Positions 1 to 7,431 of a stretch of DNA of 64,000 bases are shown in pieces. This DNA comes from Halotalea alkalilenta (GTDB lineage Bacteria > Pseudomonadota > Gammaproteobacteria > Pseudomonadales > Halomonadaceae), in assembly GCF_001648175.1 (NCBI RefSeq), contig NZ_CP015243.1, positions 3,410,001-3,474,000 of the forward strand, written 5' to 3'. How positions within the stretch are numbered: the first letter of the stretch is position 1; every line of letters starts with the position of its first letter. The notes under the pieces were generated by a model. The model saw only the letters and a list, made by a program, of their open reading frames with translations. It was not told where the DNA came from and did not search any database. The translations under genes were made by a program, and so were the position numbers.

Positions 1-509
1 TACGCAGGCCGCTGAAGTATCGGCCGGACAGGAAACTGGTCGGGGTCACGAGCGCAACCACGCCACCTCGGCGGACCAGCCGCACACAATGGAAGATGAA
101 GATGCTGTAGAGGTTCGGCTGAGCTTCGGCGACCTGCGCGAAAGTAGGGTCAAGCGATGCGACCTCTTCGGCCGCAAGCTTACGGTAGGGCGGGTTGCAG
201 ACGACGACATCTCGACGTCCTAGTCTGTCGCCGTGGCTTTTTAACGAGTCGGCTGCCTCGACGGTGAACGTTGGTATATAGCCGGAATCTTCGATGTCCT
301 TGTGCAGCGCCATGTATAGGACAGCTTGCACAGTGTTGCGTCCTTGTCCATCCCAAATAGGTGCCGCTCGATGTGCTTAAGCCTTGCTCTGGGTGCGAGT
401 CCCCGAGCCTCTAGCTCTTCTCTCATGCGGAAGGCGATGGGCGCCAGAAACGCTGCGCCTCCGCAGGCTGGGTCCAAGAAGCTGTGCTTGCCGAAATCGA
501 CCCCGTGCG
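1..509 (-). pseudogene. N6-adenine DNA methyltransferase, 3' fragment (IS-interrupted, frameshifted, runs off the left edge)
   Basis: Read on the minus strand this fragment has the SAM-binding motif I (FLDPACGGAAFL, near 455-490) and, about 95 codons later in another frame, the catalytic motif IV NPPY followed by text typical of Eco57I-like adenine methyltransferases (NLYSIFIFHCVRL, VALVTPTSFLSGRYF). Motif I and motif IV lie in different frames: the frame breaks near 312-320, after the residues CKLSY, so the gene carries a frameshift. Upstream it is cut by the IS3 element at 514-1705. Removing the element and one copy of ACGT rejoins it in frame to the 1710-2120 fragment. Such enzymes modify adenine in restriction-modification or related defence systems; no nuclease partner is visible here. 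The rest of the gene lies outside the window. Confidence 0.72.
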
Positions 510-513
510 ACGT
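510..513. repeat. ACGT target-site duplication, left copy (right copy at 1706-1709)
   Basis: ACGT directly abuts both ends of the IS3-family element. Deleting the element plus one copy restores an open methyltransferase frame across the junction (HATS followed by HGVDFGKH), which supports the exact boundaries. Confidence 0.8.
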
Positions 514-575
514 CCCCCCGCACTTGAGTAGCAGGCAGCTTTGGAGTCCAATCCCGAACGAGAAGGAGATTGGAC

Positions 576-839
576 GTGAAGAAGCGTTTCAGCGAAGAAC
601 AGATCATCGGCTTCCTGCGTGAGGCCGAGGCCGGCCTGCCGGTCAAGGAGCTGTGCCGCCGGCATGGCTTCAGCGAGGCGTCGTACTACCTGTGGCGCAG
701 CAAGTTCGGCGGGATGAATGTTTCCGAAGCCAAGCGGCTCAAGGAACTCGAAGTCGAGAATGCGCGTCTGAAGAAGCTGCTGGCCGAGCAAGTCCTCGAG
801 AACGAGGTGATCAAGGACGTACTGCGAAAAAAATGGTGA
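576..839 (+). CDS. IS3-family transposase OrfA (HTH protein)
   Basis: This 87-residue protein begins [19 protein letters not shown] and has the helix-turn-helix of IS3 OrfA ([22 protein letters not shown]), followed by a leucine-zipper-like coiled coil ([19 protein letters not shown]) used for oligomerisation. I chose the GTG at 576 because AGAAGGAG lies 7 bases upstream; a TTG two codons earlier is the alternative. The gene ends in a run of seven A residues (827-833) at the overlap with orfB, which is where ribosomes are expected to slip back by one base to make the OrfAB fusion transposase. Confidence 0.88.
   Translation: MKKRFSEEQIIGFLREAEAGLPVKELCRRHGFSEASYYLWRSKFGGMNVSEAKRLKELEVENARLKKLLAEQVLENEVIKDVLRKKW
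827..833 (+). other. A7 slippery tract for -1 frameshifting between IS3 orfA and orfB
   Basis: Seven consecutive A residues precede the orfA stop codon by a few bases and coincide with the orfB start. In the IS3 family this arrangement typically directs programmed -1 frameshifting. The second IS3-type element in this window has the same A7 tract at the equivalent place. Confidence 0.7.
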
Positions 840-1666
840 GCGCACCGGCCCGTCGTGAGCAGGTGCGCTACATGGTCGGAAAAGGACTCAGCGAGCGGCG
901 CGCTTTGCGCGCGGTGGGCATGAGCGCCAGCGCACTGCGTTACACACCTCGTCCGGATCGCAATGTCGAACTGCGGGCGCAGATCCAGGCATTGGCGCAT
1001 CGGCACAAGCGCTACGGCGTGGGCATGATCTATCTCAAGCTGCGGCAAGGCGGCCATACCGTGAATTACAAACGCGTGGAGCGGCTGTATCAGCACGCGA
1101 AGCTGCAGGTGCGGAGACGCAAGCGCAAGAAGGTGCCGGTGAGCGAGCGGCAACCGCTGATCCGTCCGGTTGCGGCCAATGAAGTGTGGTCGATGGACTT
1201 CATCTTCGACCGCACGGCCGACGGCCGCGTCATCAAGTGCCTGGTGATCGTGGACGACGCGAGCCACGAAGCTGTGGCGATCGAAGTCGAACGCGCGATT
1301 TCCGGGCACGGGGTCAGTCGTGTGCTCGACCGCCTGGCGCTAAGCCGTGGCCTGCCGAAGGTGGTCCGAACGGACAACGGCAAGGAGTTCTGCGGCAAGG
1401 CGATGGTGGCCTGGGCGCACGAGCGGGGCGTGATGCTGCGCTTGATCCAGCCGGGCAAGCCGAATCAAAACGCTTACGTCGAGTCCTTCAACGGGCGCCT
1501 GCGCGACGAATGCCTCAACGAACACTGGTTCCCGACGCTGCTGCATGCCCGAAGCGAGATCGAGCGCTGGCGGCGGGAATACAACGAGGAACGACCAAAG
1601 AAATCACTCGGCGGGCTGACGCCCGCCGCCCACGCAAAACAACTGGCAGAAGCTCAGCTACAGTAA
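833..1666 (+). CDS. IS3-family transposase OrfB (DDE integrase core)
   Basis: OrfB carries an HTH_21-like region ([16 protein letters not shown]) and the rve integrase core. The DDE triad is visible: D in [10 protein letters not shown] in VRTDNGKEF and E in [12 protein letters not shown]. The frame is -1 relative to orfA and its first ATG (833) lies at the end of the A7 tract, so it is normally translated as an OrfAB fusion by -1 frameshifting. It is uninterrupted to a stop near the right terminal repeat, so the element looks transposition-competent. Confidence 0.9.
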   Translation: MVSAPARREQVRYMVGKGLSERRALRAVGMSASALRYTPRPDRNVELRAQIQALAHRHKRYGVGMIYLKLRQGGHTVNYKRVERLYQHAKLQVRRRKRKKVPVSERQPLIRPVAANEVWSMDFIFDRTADGRVIKCLVIVDDASHEAVAIEVERAISGHGVSRVLDRLALSRGLPKVVRTDNGKEFCGKAMVAWAHERGVMLRLIQPGKPNQNAYVESFNGRLRDECLNEHWFPTLLHARSEIERWRREYNEERPKKSLGGLTPAAHAKQLAEAQLQ

Positions 1667-1709
1667 CCCCGGGCTCTAAATGGTCCCGCTACTGAAAGCG
1701 GGGGGACGT

Positions 1710-2120
1710 CGCGTGTGCGGCAAGGTCGTCGAGAAGCCCCCGCGTTAGCGAAGCTGGCGTGAAGAACATCGCTAGCTTCTTGCGATAGGTCTCATGGGTG
1801 AGCATCGCGTATGCTGAGCTCAGCCAGTACGAGGCCTCGAGGAAGTCCATCTCTTGGAGCAGCTCCACGAGGTTCCTGAGCTCGGGAGTGGCTGCGAGCT
1901 CACTGGATGACGGCAACTTCGGCGTCGGTGCGAACTTGAACTGCTGCTTGCACCACAACCGAAGGGCCGTGCCGGCAACGGTCGTGGCATTGCAGTTGAG
2001 CTCGCTCGCTACTTTGCCAAGAAGCCGAATTCGGCGCAGCAGCGCCAAGCGAGAAGGTTGGCTCACACCTGGGCTCCCCGCAGGTAAACCCAGCAGCGAT
2101 GCCTGCAGTCTGATGTGCAA
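1710..2120 (-). pseudogene. N6-adenine DNA methyltransferase, 5' fragment
   Basis: This is the N-terminal part of the methyltransferase whose 3' part is at 1-509. It ends with the region that usually precedes motif I, HETYRKKLAMFFTPASLTRGL, resembling the K-K-x-G-x-F-F-T-P signature of type I and Eco57I-like adenine methyltransferases. A TTG at 2120 is the first usable start; the frame stays open only about 20 codons further upstream to a stop, and no ATG or GTG is in frame, so the true start is uncertain and may have been lost. The IS3 insertion at 1705/1706 terminates it. Confidence 0.65.
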
Positions 2121-2255
2121 CGGGGGTAGCGCAAGCGTTGACTCCTCCCAGTTATCTCGGCGATCTAGTGCTCACGTTGGGGCAGGGTCAGCATATCGCC
2201 GTTCGATGTCCGGCCCTGTTTGCACAGCATGCGACTACCGATTTGGGTAGTGTGT
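2121..2255. other. Short non-coding remnant between the methyltransferase and the second IS
   Basis: These 135 bases hold no convincing gene. A purine-rich GGGAGGAG lies on the minus strand about 20 bases upstream of the methyltransferase TTG, too far to be its ribosome binding site. The stretch probably represents DNA joined here when material between the integrase and the methyltransferase was deleted. Confidence 0.4.
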
Positions 2256-2281
2256 TGACCTGCCCCCAGAAACTGGACGGT

Positions 2282-3146
2282 TTAAAACTGGAGAGGGGTT
2301 GCCTCTTTGGGTTTTACTGACCACTTTTGGACGAACTCGCTTGGGGTCAGATGGCCAAGCGAACCGTGGGGACGATGATGGTTGTAGTCGTGTTGCCAAG
2401 CCTTCATTTTTTCTTGGAGATCGTATAGCGTGACGAATTCATGCACGTTAAGGAATTCGTCACGCAGCCGGCCATTGAATGACTCGATCAGGCCATTATC
2501 GGTCGGCTTGCCGGGTCGCGTGTAGTCGAGTTTTACGCCGCGCCGGTATGCCCAGTCGTCCAAGGCGCGGGATGTGAACTCTGTCCCGTTATCCACGGTG
2601 ATGGATTTGGGCCATCCGCGCAAGACCGCAGAACGATCCAAAGCCTGGCCAACCGCACGGCCGGTCTGCCGGAAGTTGGCCTCCAGACAGACACTCTCGC
2701 GACTCCATTGATCGATGACCGTCAGGATGCGAAAGCGGCGTCCGTCAAGCATCTGGTCATGAACGAAATCCATGCTCCAGTGCTGATTCGGCCCGGTGGG
2801 CACTGGCGGCTTGCCGCGCAGCAGGGCGATGCCGCTTGCGGCGCTTGACCTTCATCCGCAGTTGCAGTCCCTCCTGGCTGTAGAGCCGATAGACGCGCTT
2901 TTTGCCCACATCCCAGCCCTCGCGATGCAGCATCACCAGCACCCGTCGGTAGCCAAACCGTGGACGACTCATGGCGATGTCCCGGATACGCTGGCGCAGC
3001 GCATTTTGATCTCGTGCGCGACTCTTCGCATATCAGGTCGAGCGCTGCAGCAGCGCCAGCGCGCAGGAACGCTGCACGCTTATCTGGAAACGCTCTTGCA
3101 TCCAAGCCGCCAACTCGCGCCGTTTGGCAGCCTTCAGACTTTTTTT
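2282..3146 (-). pseudogene. IS3-family transposase OrfB, inactivated
   Basis: The minus-strand frame reads through an HTH_21 region (PRFGYRRVLVMLHREGW) and the DDE core (D in WSMDFVHD, D in TVDNGTEF, E in [12 protein letters not shown]). Two lesions break it: an in-frame TGA at 3033-3035, where a Trp codon is expected in the STWY-like context, and a one-base insertion around 2831-2834, after KVKRRKR. It should start by -1 frameshifting from orfA at an A7 tract (3140-3146). The element can move only if a transposase is supplied in trans. Confidence 0.85.
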
Positions 3147-3400
3147 CGCACCACCTCTTGCAGGATCTGCTTATCCAGCGTCAGGTCGGCGACGATACGT
3201 CGCAGGCGTGCGTTCTCGTCTTCGAGTTGCTTGAGCTTGCGCAGCTCGCTTACGCCGAAGTCGGCGTACTTCTTCTTCCAGGTATAGAAGGTCGCCTCCG
3301 ACACGCCAAGCTGCCGACAGACGTCGACCACCGGCGTGCCGCTCTCGGCCAATCGCAGTGCATAGGCGATCTGCTCTTCGGTAAATCTCGACCGTTTCAT
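3134..3400 (-). CDS. IS3-family transposase OrfA
   Basis: An 88-residue protein with the OrfA helix-turn-helix (KRSRFTEEQIAYALRLAE, then VVDVCRQLGVSEATFYTWKKKY) and a following coiled coil (LRKLKQLEDENARLRRI). It belongs to the second, degenerate IS3 element and ends in seven A residues before its stop, the usual -1 frameshift site. It is intact although its orfB is not. Confidence 0.88.
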   Translation of the reverse strand: MKRSRFTEEQIAYALRLAESGTPVVDVCRQLGVSEATFYTWKKKYADFGVSELRKLKQLEDENARLRRIVADLTLDKQILQEVVRKKV

Positions 3401-3483
3401 GGCTACTCCTCGCCCCGTTTGAGGCGCTGAGAAGCAACCTTACCTCTAGTTTTGACCTGTACCGATATTCCGGGGGCAGGTCA

Positions 3484-3540
3484 GTAAGGGCGGCCGGTGG
3501 CTTTTGCCTGCCGTATCGCGAAATCCGTAAGTCCATCCAT
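3484..3540 (-). pseudogene. Tyrosine integrase, N-terminal stub cut by the IS
   Basis: Only 19 codons remain: MDGLTDFAIRQAKATGRPY, matching the start of DUF4102/P4-type tyrosine integrases, which typically begin K-L-T-D-x-A-I-R-x-A-K. The stop codon TGA is supplied by the first three bases of the inserted element. The stub reads away from the tRNA cluster and starts about 230 bp past the 3' end of the nearest tRNA-Gly, the expected geometry for an island integrated at a tRNA 3' end. The remainder of the gene is not found on the other side of the element, so it was deleted. The short length limits confidence. Confidence 0.55.
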
Positions 3541-3690
3541 CCAGAGCAAAAGGCCTGGATTGAAACATCTATGCGGATCGACTGCGCGAGAGCCTGTCCA
3601 TCCGCCGCGAATGCAGCTCAAAAAAATGGACTCAAAAATGGCCTTAAATCGCGTGGCTGTAGACGGACGCCAGTAGACGATGCTGGACGA

Positions 3691-3725
3691 AAAAAAGGCC
3701 GAAAAACAAAGTTTTCGGCCTTCTT
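3691..3725 (-). terminator. Rho-independent terminator of the tRNA operon
   Basis: An 11-bp perfect stem (AAGGCCGAAAA with TTTTCGGCCTT) and a 6-base loop, followed on the minus strand by a run of T residues. It lies about 45 bp downstream of the last tRNA-Gly and would end the tRNA transcript; T residues on the plus side make it potentially bidirectional. Confidence 0.75.
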
Positions 3726-3769
3726 TCAATCATCTATGGGCGTCAGTGGATGTCCATGGACGAAAATCT

Positions 3770-3845
3770 TGGAGCGGGAAACGAGGCTCGAACTCGCGAC
3801 CTCCACCTTGGCAAGGTGGCGCTCTACCAACTGAGCTATTCCCGC
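3770..3845 (-). tRNA. tRNA-Gly (GCC), distal copy
   Basis: A 76-nt cloverleaf with encoded CCA. The acceptor is GCGGGAA paired with TTCCCGC, the anticodon loop CTTGCCAAG gives GCC, and the T-loop is GTTCGAGCC. It is identical to the second copy at 3953-4028. It is the last gene of the tRNA operon, and its 3' end faces the integrase stub, making it the likely attachment site of the left-edge island. Confidence 0.95.
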
Positions 3846-3873
3846 GTAACAGTGCAGCCAAGCGAAGAAGAAG

Positions 3874-3949
3874 TGGCGTCCCATAGGGGGTTCGAACCCC
3901 TGTTACCGCCGTGAAAGGGCGGTGTCCTGGACCACTAGACGAATGGGAC
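3874..3949 (-). tRNA. tRNA-Glu (TTC)
   Basis: A 76-nt cloverleaf with encoded CCA. The acceptor is GTCCCAT paired with ATGGGAC, and the anticodon loop CCTTTCACG gives TTC. It differs from the upstream tRNA-Glu copy at a few positions, with compensating acceptor changes (T:A here against C:G there). Third gene of the four-gene operon. Confidence 0.95.
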
Positions 3950-3952
3950 GCA

Positions 3953-4028
3953 TGGAGCGGGAAACGAGGCTCGAACTCGCGACCTCCACCTTGGCAAGGT
4001 GGCGCTCTACCAACTGAGCTATTCCCGC
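3953..4028 (-). tRNA. tRNA-Gly (GCC), proximal copy
   Basis: A 76-nt cloverleaf with encoded CCA, identical in sequence to the tRNA-Gly at 3770-3845. Only three bases separate it from the next tRNA-Glu, so the pair must be processed from a common transcript. Confidence 0.95.
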
Positions 4029-4063
4029 CTGTACTTCGCAGCCTGAAGAACATCGAGATGAAG

Positions 4064-4139
4064 TGGCGTCCCGTAAGGGGTTCGAACCCTTGTTACCGCC
4101 GTGAAAGGGCGGTGTCCTAGGCCACTAGACGAACGGGAC
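4064..4139 (-). tRNA. tRNA-Glu (TTC), first gene of the operon
   Basis: A 76-nt cloverleaf with encoded CCA, acceptor GTCCCGT paired with ACGGGAC and anticodon TTC. It is promoter-proximal, about 30 bases after the predicted transcription start. Confidence 0.95.
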
Positions 4140-4176
4140 GTTGCTGCCGTCTCGGTGTCTCGATCAGGTGGCGCGC

Positions 4177-4205
4177 ATGTTACCCATCACCCCTGGGAGT
4201 GTCAA
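4177..4205 (-). promoter_or_regulatory. Sigma70 promoter of the tRNA operon
   Basis: On the minus strand TTGACA (4200-4205) is followed after exactly 17 bases by TAACAT (4177-4182), and then by a GC-rich discriminator (GCGCGCC). Perfect -35, good -10, ideal spacing and a stringent-type discriminator are what is expected for a strong growth-rate-controlled tRNA promoter. Confidence 0.85.
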
Positions 4206-4484
4206 TAGCGTATTGATATCCGCCCATTTTCTTCGTCGCGCACTCGATCTCCCGGCTTAAATTCGAGCCCAAGCAGGCACGCGGGATCCATCGGCTGAGT
4301 TACCTGCCTTGCAGCGACGGCTGGTCGCTGACGACGCGGGAGATACGATATGGCGGGTACGCGCGCAGTGACGCTTTTTAATCGCTGCCCACGCCCCCAT
4401 CTCTCAGCGAGATGCCCTCACCCGGTGAGGGCATCGAGCGCCCTGGCAAGGCGCTGACCGACCGCGACCGATGAGGAGAGAGAG
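4206..4484. other. Intergenic region with a hairpin before msrB
   Basis: No gene is visible. A perfect 12-bp inverted repeat (GATGCCCTCACC and its complement, 4411-4435, 1-base centre) lies about 50 bases upstream of msrB. It is not followed by T residues on either strand, so it is more likely an operator or leader structure than a terminator. AGGAGAGAGAG just upstream of 4485 is the msrB ribosome binding site. Confidence 0.5.
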
Positions 4485-4892
4485 ATGAGCGATCAGGAAA
4501 AAGTCACCAAGAGCGCCGCCGAATGGCGCGAGACGCTTACCCCCGAGCAATACCGGGTGACGCGCGAGGCAGGCACCGAACCACCGTTCAGCGGCGACTA
4601 TGAAGTCGCGCCGGTGATCGGCACCTTCCACTGCGTGTGCTGCGACGCGCCGCTTTTTCGCAACGACGACAAATTCGCCTCGCACTGCGGCTGGCCAAGC
4701 TTCGATCGGCCGCTTGCCGATGCGGCGGTCGAAGAGCACATCGATACCAGCCATGGCATGCGCCGTATCGAAGTTACCTGCCGACGCTGCGATGCCCACC
4801 TCGGCCACGTATTCCCCGACGGCCCGCAGGACACCACCGGACTTCGCTACTGCATCAACTCGGTGGCACTGAAGTTCCGCGCGGACGAGTGA
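4485..4892 (+). CDS. msrB: Peptide-methionine (R)-S-oxide reductase MsrB
   Basis: MsrB reduces methionine-R-sulfoxide in oxidised proteins, using thioredoxin as electron donor, in the cytoplasm. The 135-residue protein is a complete SelR domain: two zinc Cys pairs (CVCCDAPLF near residue 50 and [12 protein letters not shown] near 100) and the catalytic Cys near the C-terminus in the signature RYCINSVAL. Length is normal for the single-domain family. A strong purine-rich ribosome binding site fixes the start. It stands alone, convergent with the acyltransferase gene, whose stop is one base away. Confidence 0.95.
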   Translation: MSDQEKVTKSAAEWRETLTPEQYRVTREAGTEPPFSGDYEVAPVIGTFHCVCCDAPLFRNDDKFASHCGWPSFDRPLADAAVEEHIDTSHGMRRIEVTCRRCDAHLGHVFPDGPQDTTGLRYCINSVALKFRADE

Positions 4893-4893
4893 C

Positions 4894-6174
4894 TCATGCC
4901 GTGGAGCTGCGCTGCGCCTCGCGCTTTGGCTGTCGTTGCCAGGCGCGCGGCAGCCGCGCCTCCAGCCAGCTTCGCGTCGGCGCCACCACCCACCGCTGGA
5001 CGGACAGCGCCAGCGCGACGATCGCGAGCAGATGGAAGGGCATGCTCCATATCGGCAGCTCGCGCAGACCGATGACTTTGATGTCGAGCTGCATGATCGC
5101 CGCGCCCTGCTCGATCGACCAGCGAGTCGCCCGGGCGAAGGGGCCGATCAGCGGCGTATGCAGCACGAAGATGCACAGCGCCGCCTCACCGAGCCGCTGG
5201 GCGAGGCGCTTGCTCTTTTCGCCGCGCGGCGCTCGCAGCGCGCTGGCACCGAGCAGCAGCAGTGCCTGGAAGGGCAGCAGCAGGCCATTGTGGACCAGAT
5301 AGTAGAAATTGGTGCCGTCCAGGGTGAGCAGCCACGCGCCGAGGGGAACACCGCACAGCGCCAGGGTGATCAGCGCGTGCCGGTGCCGAATCAGTGCATC
5401 ACGTACCCACGCCTCGCGATGCGCCCGGTAGAGCAGGATGCCGACGAGGAACTCAGGCAACCTGAACAGCGGATTGCGGTGCAACAGTCCCACGGTGACG
5501 TGATCGAACGCCTGGCTCAGGGTCGCGAGCAGCGGACCGAGCATGTAGAGGCCCCAGATCGCCAGCAAAGCCAGACCCCAGCGGCGTATCCCCATCAGCC
5601 GAGGGGCCACCGAGGGAAAGCAGAGATAGAAGAAGAACAGCGCCGAAATCGACCATGAGGCGCCGTTGAGCCACAGGAATCGCGGCTCCCACGCCTGGAG
5701 CAGGAAAAGCTGAAGGCCGATGTGCTCGATCGCCGAGACCCAGGGCAGCCGCGCGCCGAACAGCTCGCGCAGCTGCGCATCGGGCGCCACATAGGGGTGG
5801 GAGTTGTAATAGACGTAGACCCCCTCCGGCACGATCGGGTACTGGAACAGCAGCAGGCTGAGAGCGAGCAGCAGCGTGATCAGGTGGATCGGGTAGAGAT
5901 TGCACAGCCGCCTGGCGACGAAGGCCGGCGCGCTGCCCTTCAAACGGCCCGCGGCATCGAGCGCGACGTGGGCGAGCAGGAAGCCGGAAAGCATGAAGAA
6001 GGTGCTGGTGGCGAAGAACCCCATGCCGATGATCTTGCGTGCGACCAGCGGCAGATCCCCATAGAGCCCACCGAAGTGGTAGACCACCATGGACAGCGCC
6101 ATCAGAAAGCGCAGCCACTCCAAGCCGTAGAATCGCTCGCGACCGGAAGCGGAACTTGGTATCGATGTCTTCAC
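4894..6174 (-). CDS. Membrane acyltransferase (OafA/YrhL-type acyltransferase 3)
   Basis: A 426-residue polytopic membrane protein of the acyltransferase 3 family, which moves acyl groups across or at the inner membrane onto glycans such as O-antigen or peptidoglycan. The conserved His of the family is visible (VVYHFGG, His33), as are FFMLSGFLLAH (59-69) and the arginine motif ARRLCNLYPIHL (87-98). About ten hydrophobic helices follow. The basic C-terminal tail is cytoplasmic by charge. No glycan genes sit beside it, so the acceptor is unknown. It is divergent from ylqF across about 275 bp. Confidence 0.85.
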   Translation of the reverse strand: MKTSIPSSASGRERFYGLEWLRFLMALSMVVYHFGGLYGDLPLVARKIIGMGFFATSTFFMLSGFLLAHVALDAAGRLKGSAPAFVARRLCNLYPIHLITLLLALSLLLFQYPIVPEGVYVYYNSHPYVAPDAQLRELFGARLPWVSAIEHIGLQLFLLQAWEPRFLWLNGASWSISALFFFYLCFPSVAPRLMGIRRWGLALLAIWGLYMLGPLLATLSQAFDHVTVGLLHRNPLFRLPEFLVGILLYRAHREAWVRDALIRHRHALITLALCGVPLGAWLLTLDGTNFYYLVHNGLLLPFQALLLLGASALRAPRGEKSKRLAQRLGEAALCIFVLHTPLIGPFARATRWSIEQGAAIMQLDIKVIGLRELPIWSMPFHLLAIVALALSVQRWVVAPTRSWLEARLPRAWQRQPKREAQRSSTA

Positions 6175-6449
6175 TCTGCCTCCTGTTCGACGAAGCTACC
6201 CGCCCGGAGCCGCCCCTCTGGAGCACCCGCCCGTCGCGAAAGGCGCGAATTGTAGTCGAAGCAGGATCGATTGCACGGTGTAAATTAAGTCTACCTTACA
6301 TATCGTCAGGATTATCGCCAGGGCCATTGGTCCTATCCACCCCCGCCACGAATGGCGGATGGCCGGGCCCCGCCCCGACCACCGGCGGTGGCCCGGCGCT
6401 GGCCCAGCGAATAGAATGCGCACTCATACGCAGGCACAGGTAATACGCG

Positions 6450-7391
6450 ATGCTCGGTTGGTTTCCCGGACACATGAACAAGGCGCGCCGCCAGATCAAG
6501 GAGGCGCTGCCGGCGATAGACGTGGTGATCGAGGTACTCGATGCCCGCCTGCCCTACTCGAGCGCCAATCCGATGCTCGCCGAACTGACCCGGCACAAGC
6601 CGGTGCTCAAGATCCTCTCCCGCGCGGATCTCGCCGACCCCAGGCTCACCGAGGCGTGGTGTGCCCATTTCGACGCTCAGCCGAACACCCAAGCGCTGGC
6701 GATGGTCACCAGCGACCAGCGTGCGCTGAAGAGAATTCCCGCGCTGTGTCGTGACCTCGCCGGCCAGGTCAGGGCCGATCGCGACGTCCGGGTGATGGTG
6801 ATGGGCATCCCCAACGTCGGTAAATCGACGCTGATCAACAACCTCGCCGGGCGCAAGATCGCCAAGGTCGGCAACGAGCCGGCGGTGACCAAGCGCCAGC
6901 AGGTCGTGCGTCTCGACAATGGCATCGCGCTGACCGATACCCCCGGCGTGCTGTGGCCGAAGATCGAAGACCAGGCCAGTGGCTATCGGCTGGCAGCCAG
7001 TGGCGCGATCCGCGATACCGCGCTCGACTACCTCGATGTCGCGACGATCACCGCCGCCGAGCTGGCCCGGCGCTACCCCGAGGCGCTCAAGGCCCGCTAC
7101 AAGCTGACCGACCTGCCGGCCTACGTCGCCCCCGCCGAAGTCGTCGAGATCGAGGCCGACGGTCCGCGCAAGATCGACCTGCAGGCGCTGGCCGGTTTCG
7201 ACGGCCAAACGATCATCGCCGAGATCGCGCGCAAGCGCGGCGGTCTCAAGAGCGGCGGCGTACTCGATCTCCACCGCGGCGCCGAGGTGCTGCTCCATGA
7301 GCTGCGCGACGGCAAGCTCGGCAGGCTGAGCCTCGAGGCCCCCGAGGACATCCCCGCGCCGGGCGGACCGGAGGAAGAGCAGACCGGCTGA
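6450..7391 (+). CDS. ylqF: Circularly permuted ribosome-biogenesis GTPase YlqF/RbgA
   Basis: A 313-residue GTPase with the motif order G4-G5-G1-G2-G3 typical of circular permutation: SRAD (57-60, G4), then GIPNVGKST (119-127, G1), and DTPG (163-166, G3). The N-terminus MLGWFPGHMNKARRQI is the family signature. In Bacillus the homologue drives late maturation of the 50S subunit; the same role is inferred here. It is a single gene whose downstream neighbour is convergent. Confidence 0.93.
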   Translation: MLGWFPGHMNKARRQIKEALPAIDVVIEVLDARLPYSSANPMLAELTRHKPVLKILSRADLADPRLTEAWCAHFDAQPNTQALAMVTSDQRALKRIPALCRDLAGQVRADRDVRVMVMGIPNVGKSTLINNLAGRKIAKVGNEPAVTKRQQVVRLDNGIALTDTPGVLWPKIEDQASGYRLAASGAIRDTALDYLDVATITAAELARRYPEALKARYKLTDLPAYVAPAEVVEIEADGPRKIDLQALAGFDGQTIIAEIARKRGGLKSGGVLDLHRGAEVLLHELRDGKLGRLSLEAPEDIPAPGGPEEEQTG

Positions 7392-7431
7392 GCCGAACCA
7401 CTCCGCCTCTTGCGCCCGCTATCCCCCATGC

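Larger units (their letters stand above)
514..1705 (+). mobile_element. IS3-family insertion sequence, 1192 bp
   Basis: The element starts CCCCCCGC and its right end reads as the inverted complement, again CCCCCCGC, with a partly matching continuation (AGTAGC) in both terminal repeats. It holds a small orfA and an overlapping orfB in the -1 frame, the classic IS3 layout. The length is normal for the family. The 4-bp duplication and intact orfB suggest a comparatively recent insertion. The C-rich ends and 4-bp duplication fit the IS407 subgroup; that subgroup call is inference. Confidence 0.9.
2256..3483 (-). mobile_element. IS3-family insertion sequence (IS407-like ends), 1228 bp, degenerate
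   Basis: Both ends carry the perfect inverted repeat TGACCTGCCCCC (2256-2267 and the complement at 3472-3483). The minus strand encodes an intact orfA and an orfB with a nonsense codon and a frameshift. The flanking bases (GTGT on the left, GTAA on the right) give no target duplication, so the present flanks are probably not the original ones and an adjacent deletion is likely. The element interrupts a tyrosine integrase start at 3484. Confidence 0.88.

Noticed and set aside
2138..2250. Small gene upstream of the methyltransferase
   Set aside because: Frames are short, inconsistent and bounded by stops; the stretch is best read as a deletion junction.
3571..4120. Short frames crossing the tRNA genes
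   Set aside because: The repeated text RGSNSRPPPWQGGALPTE is translation of the tRNA-Gly gene, not protein coding.
4936..6255. Plus-strand frames opposite the acyltransferase gene
   Set aside because: Gln/Arg-rich antisense frames over a gene with clear membrane-acyltransferase motifs.
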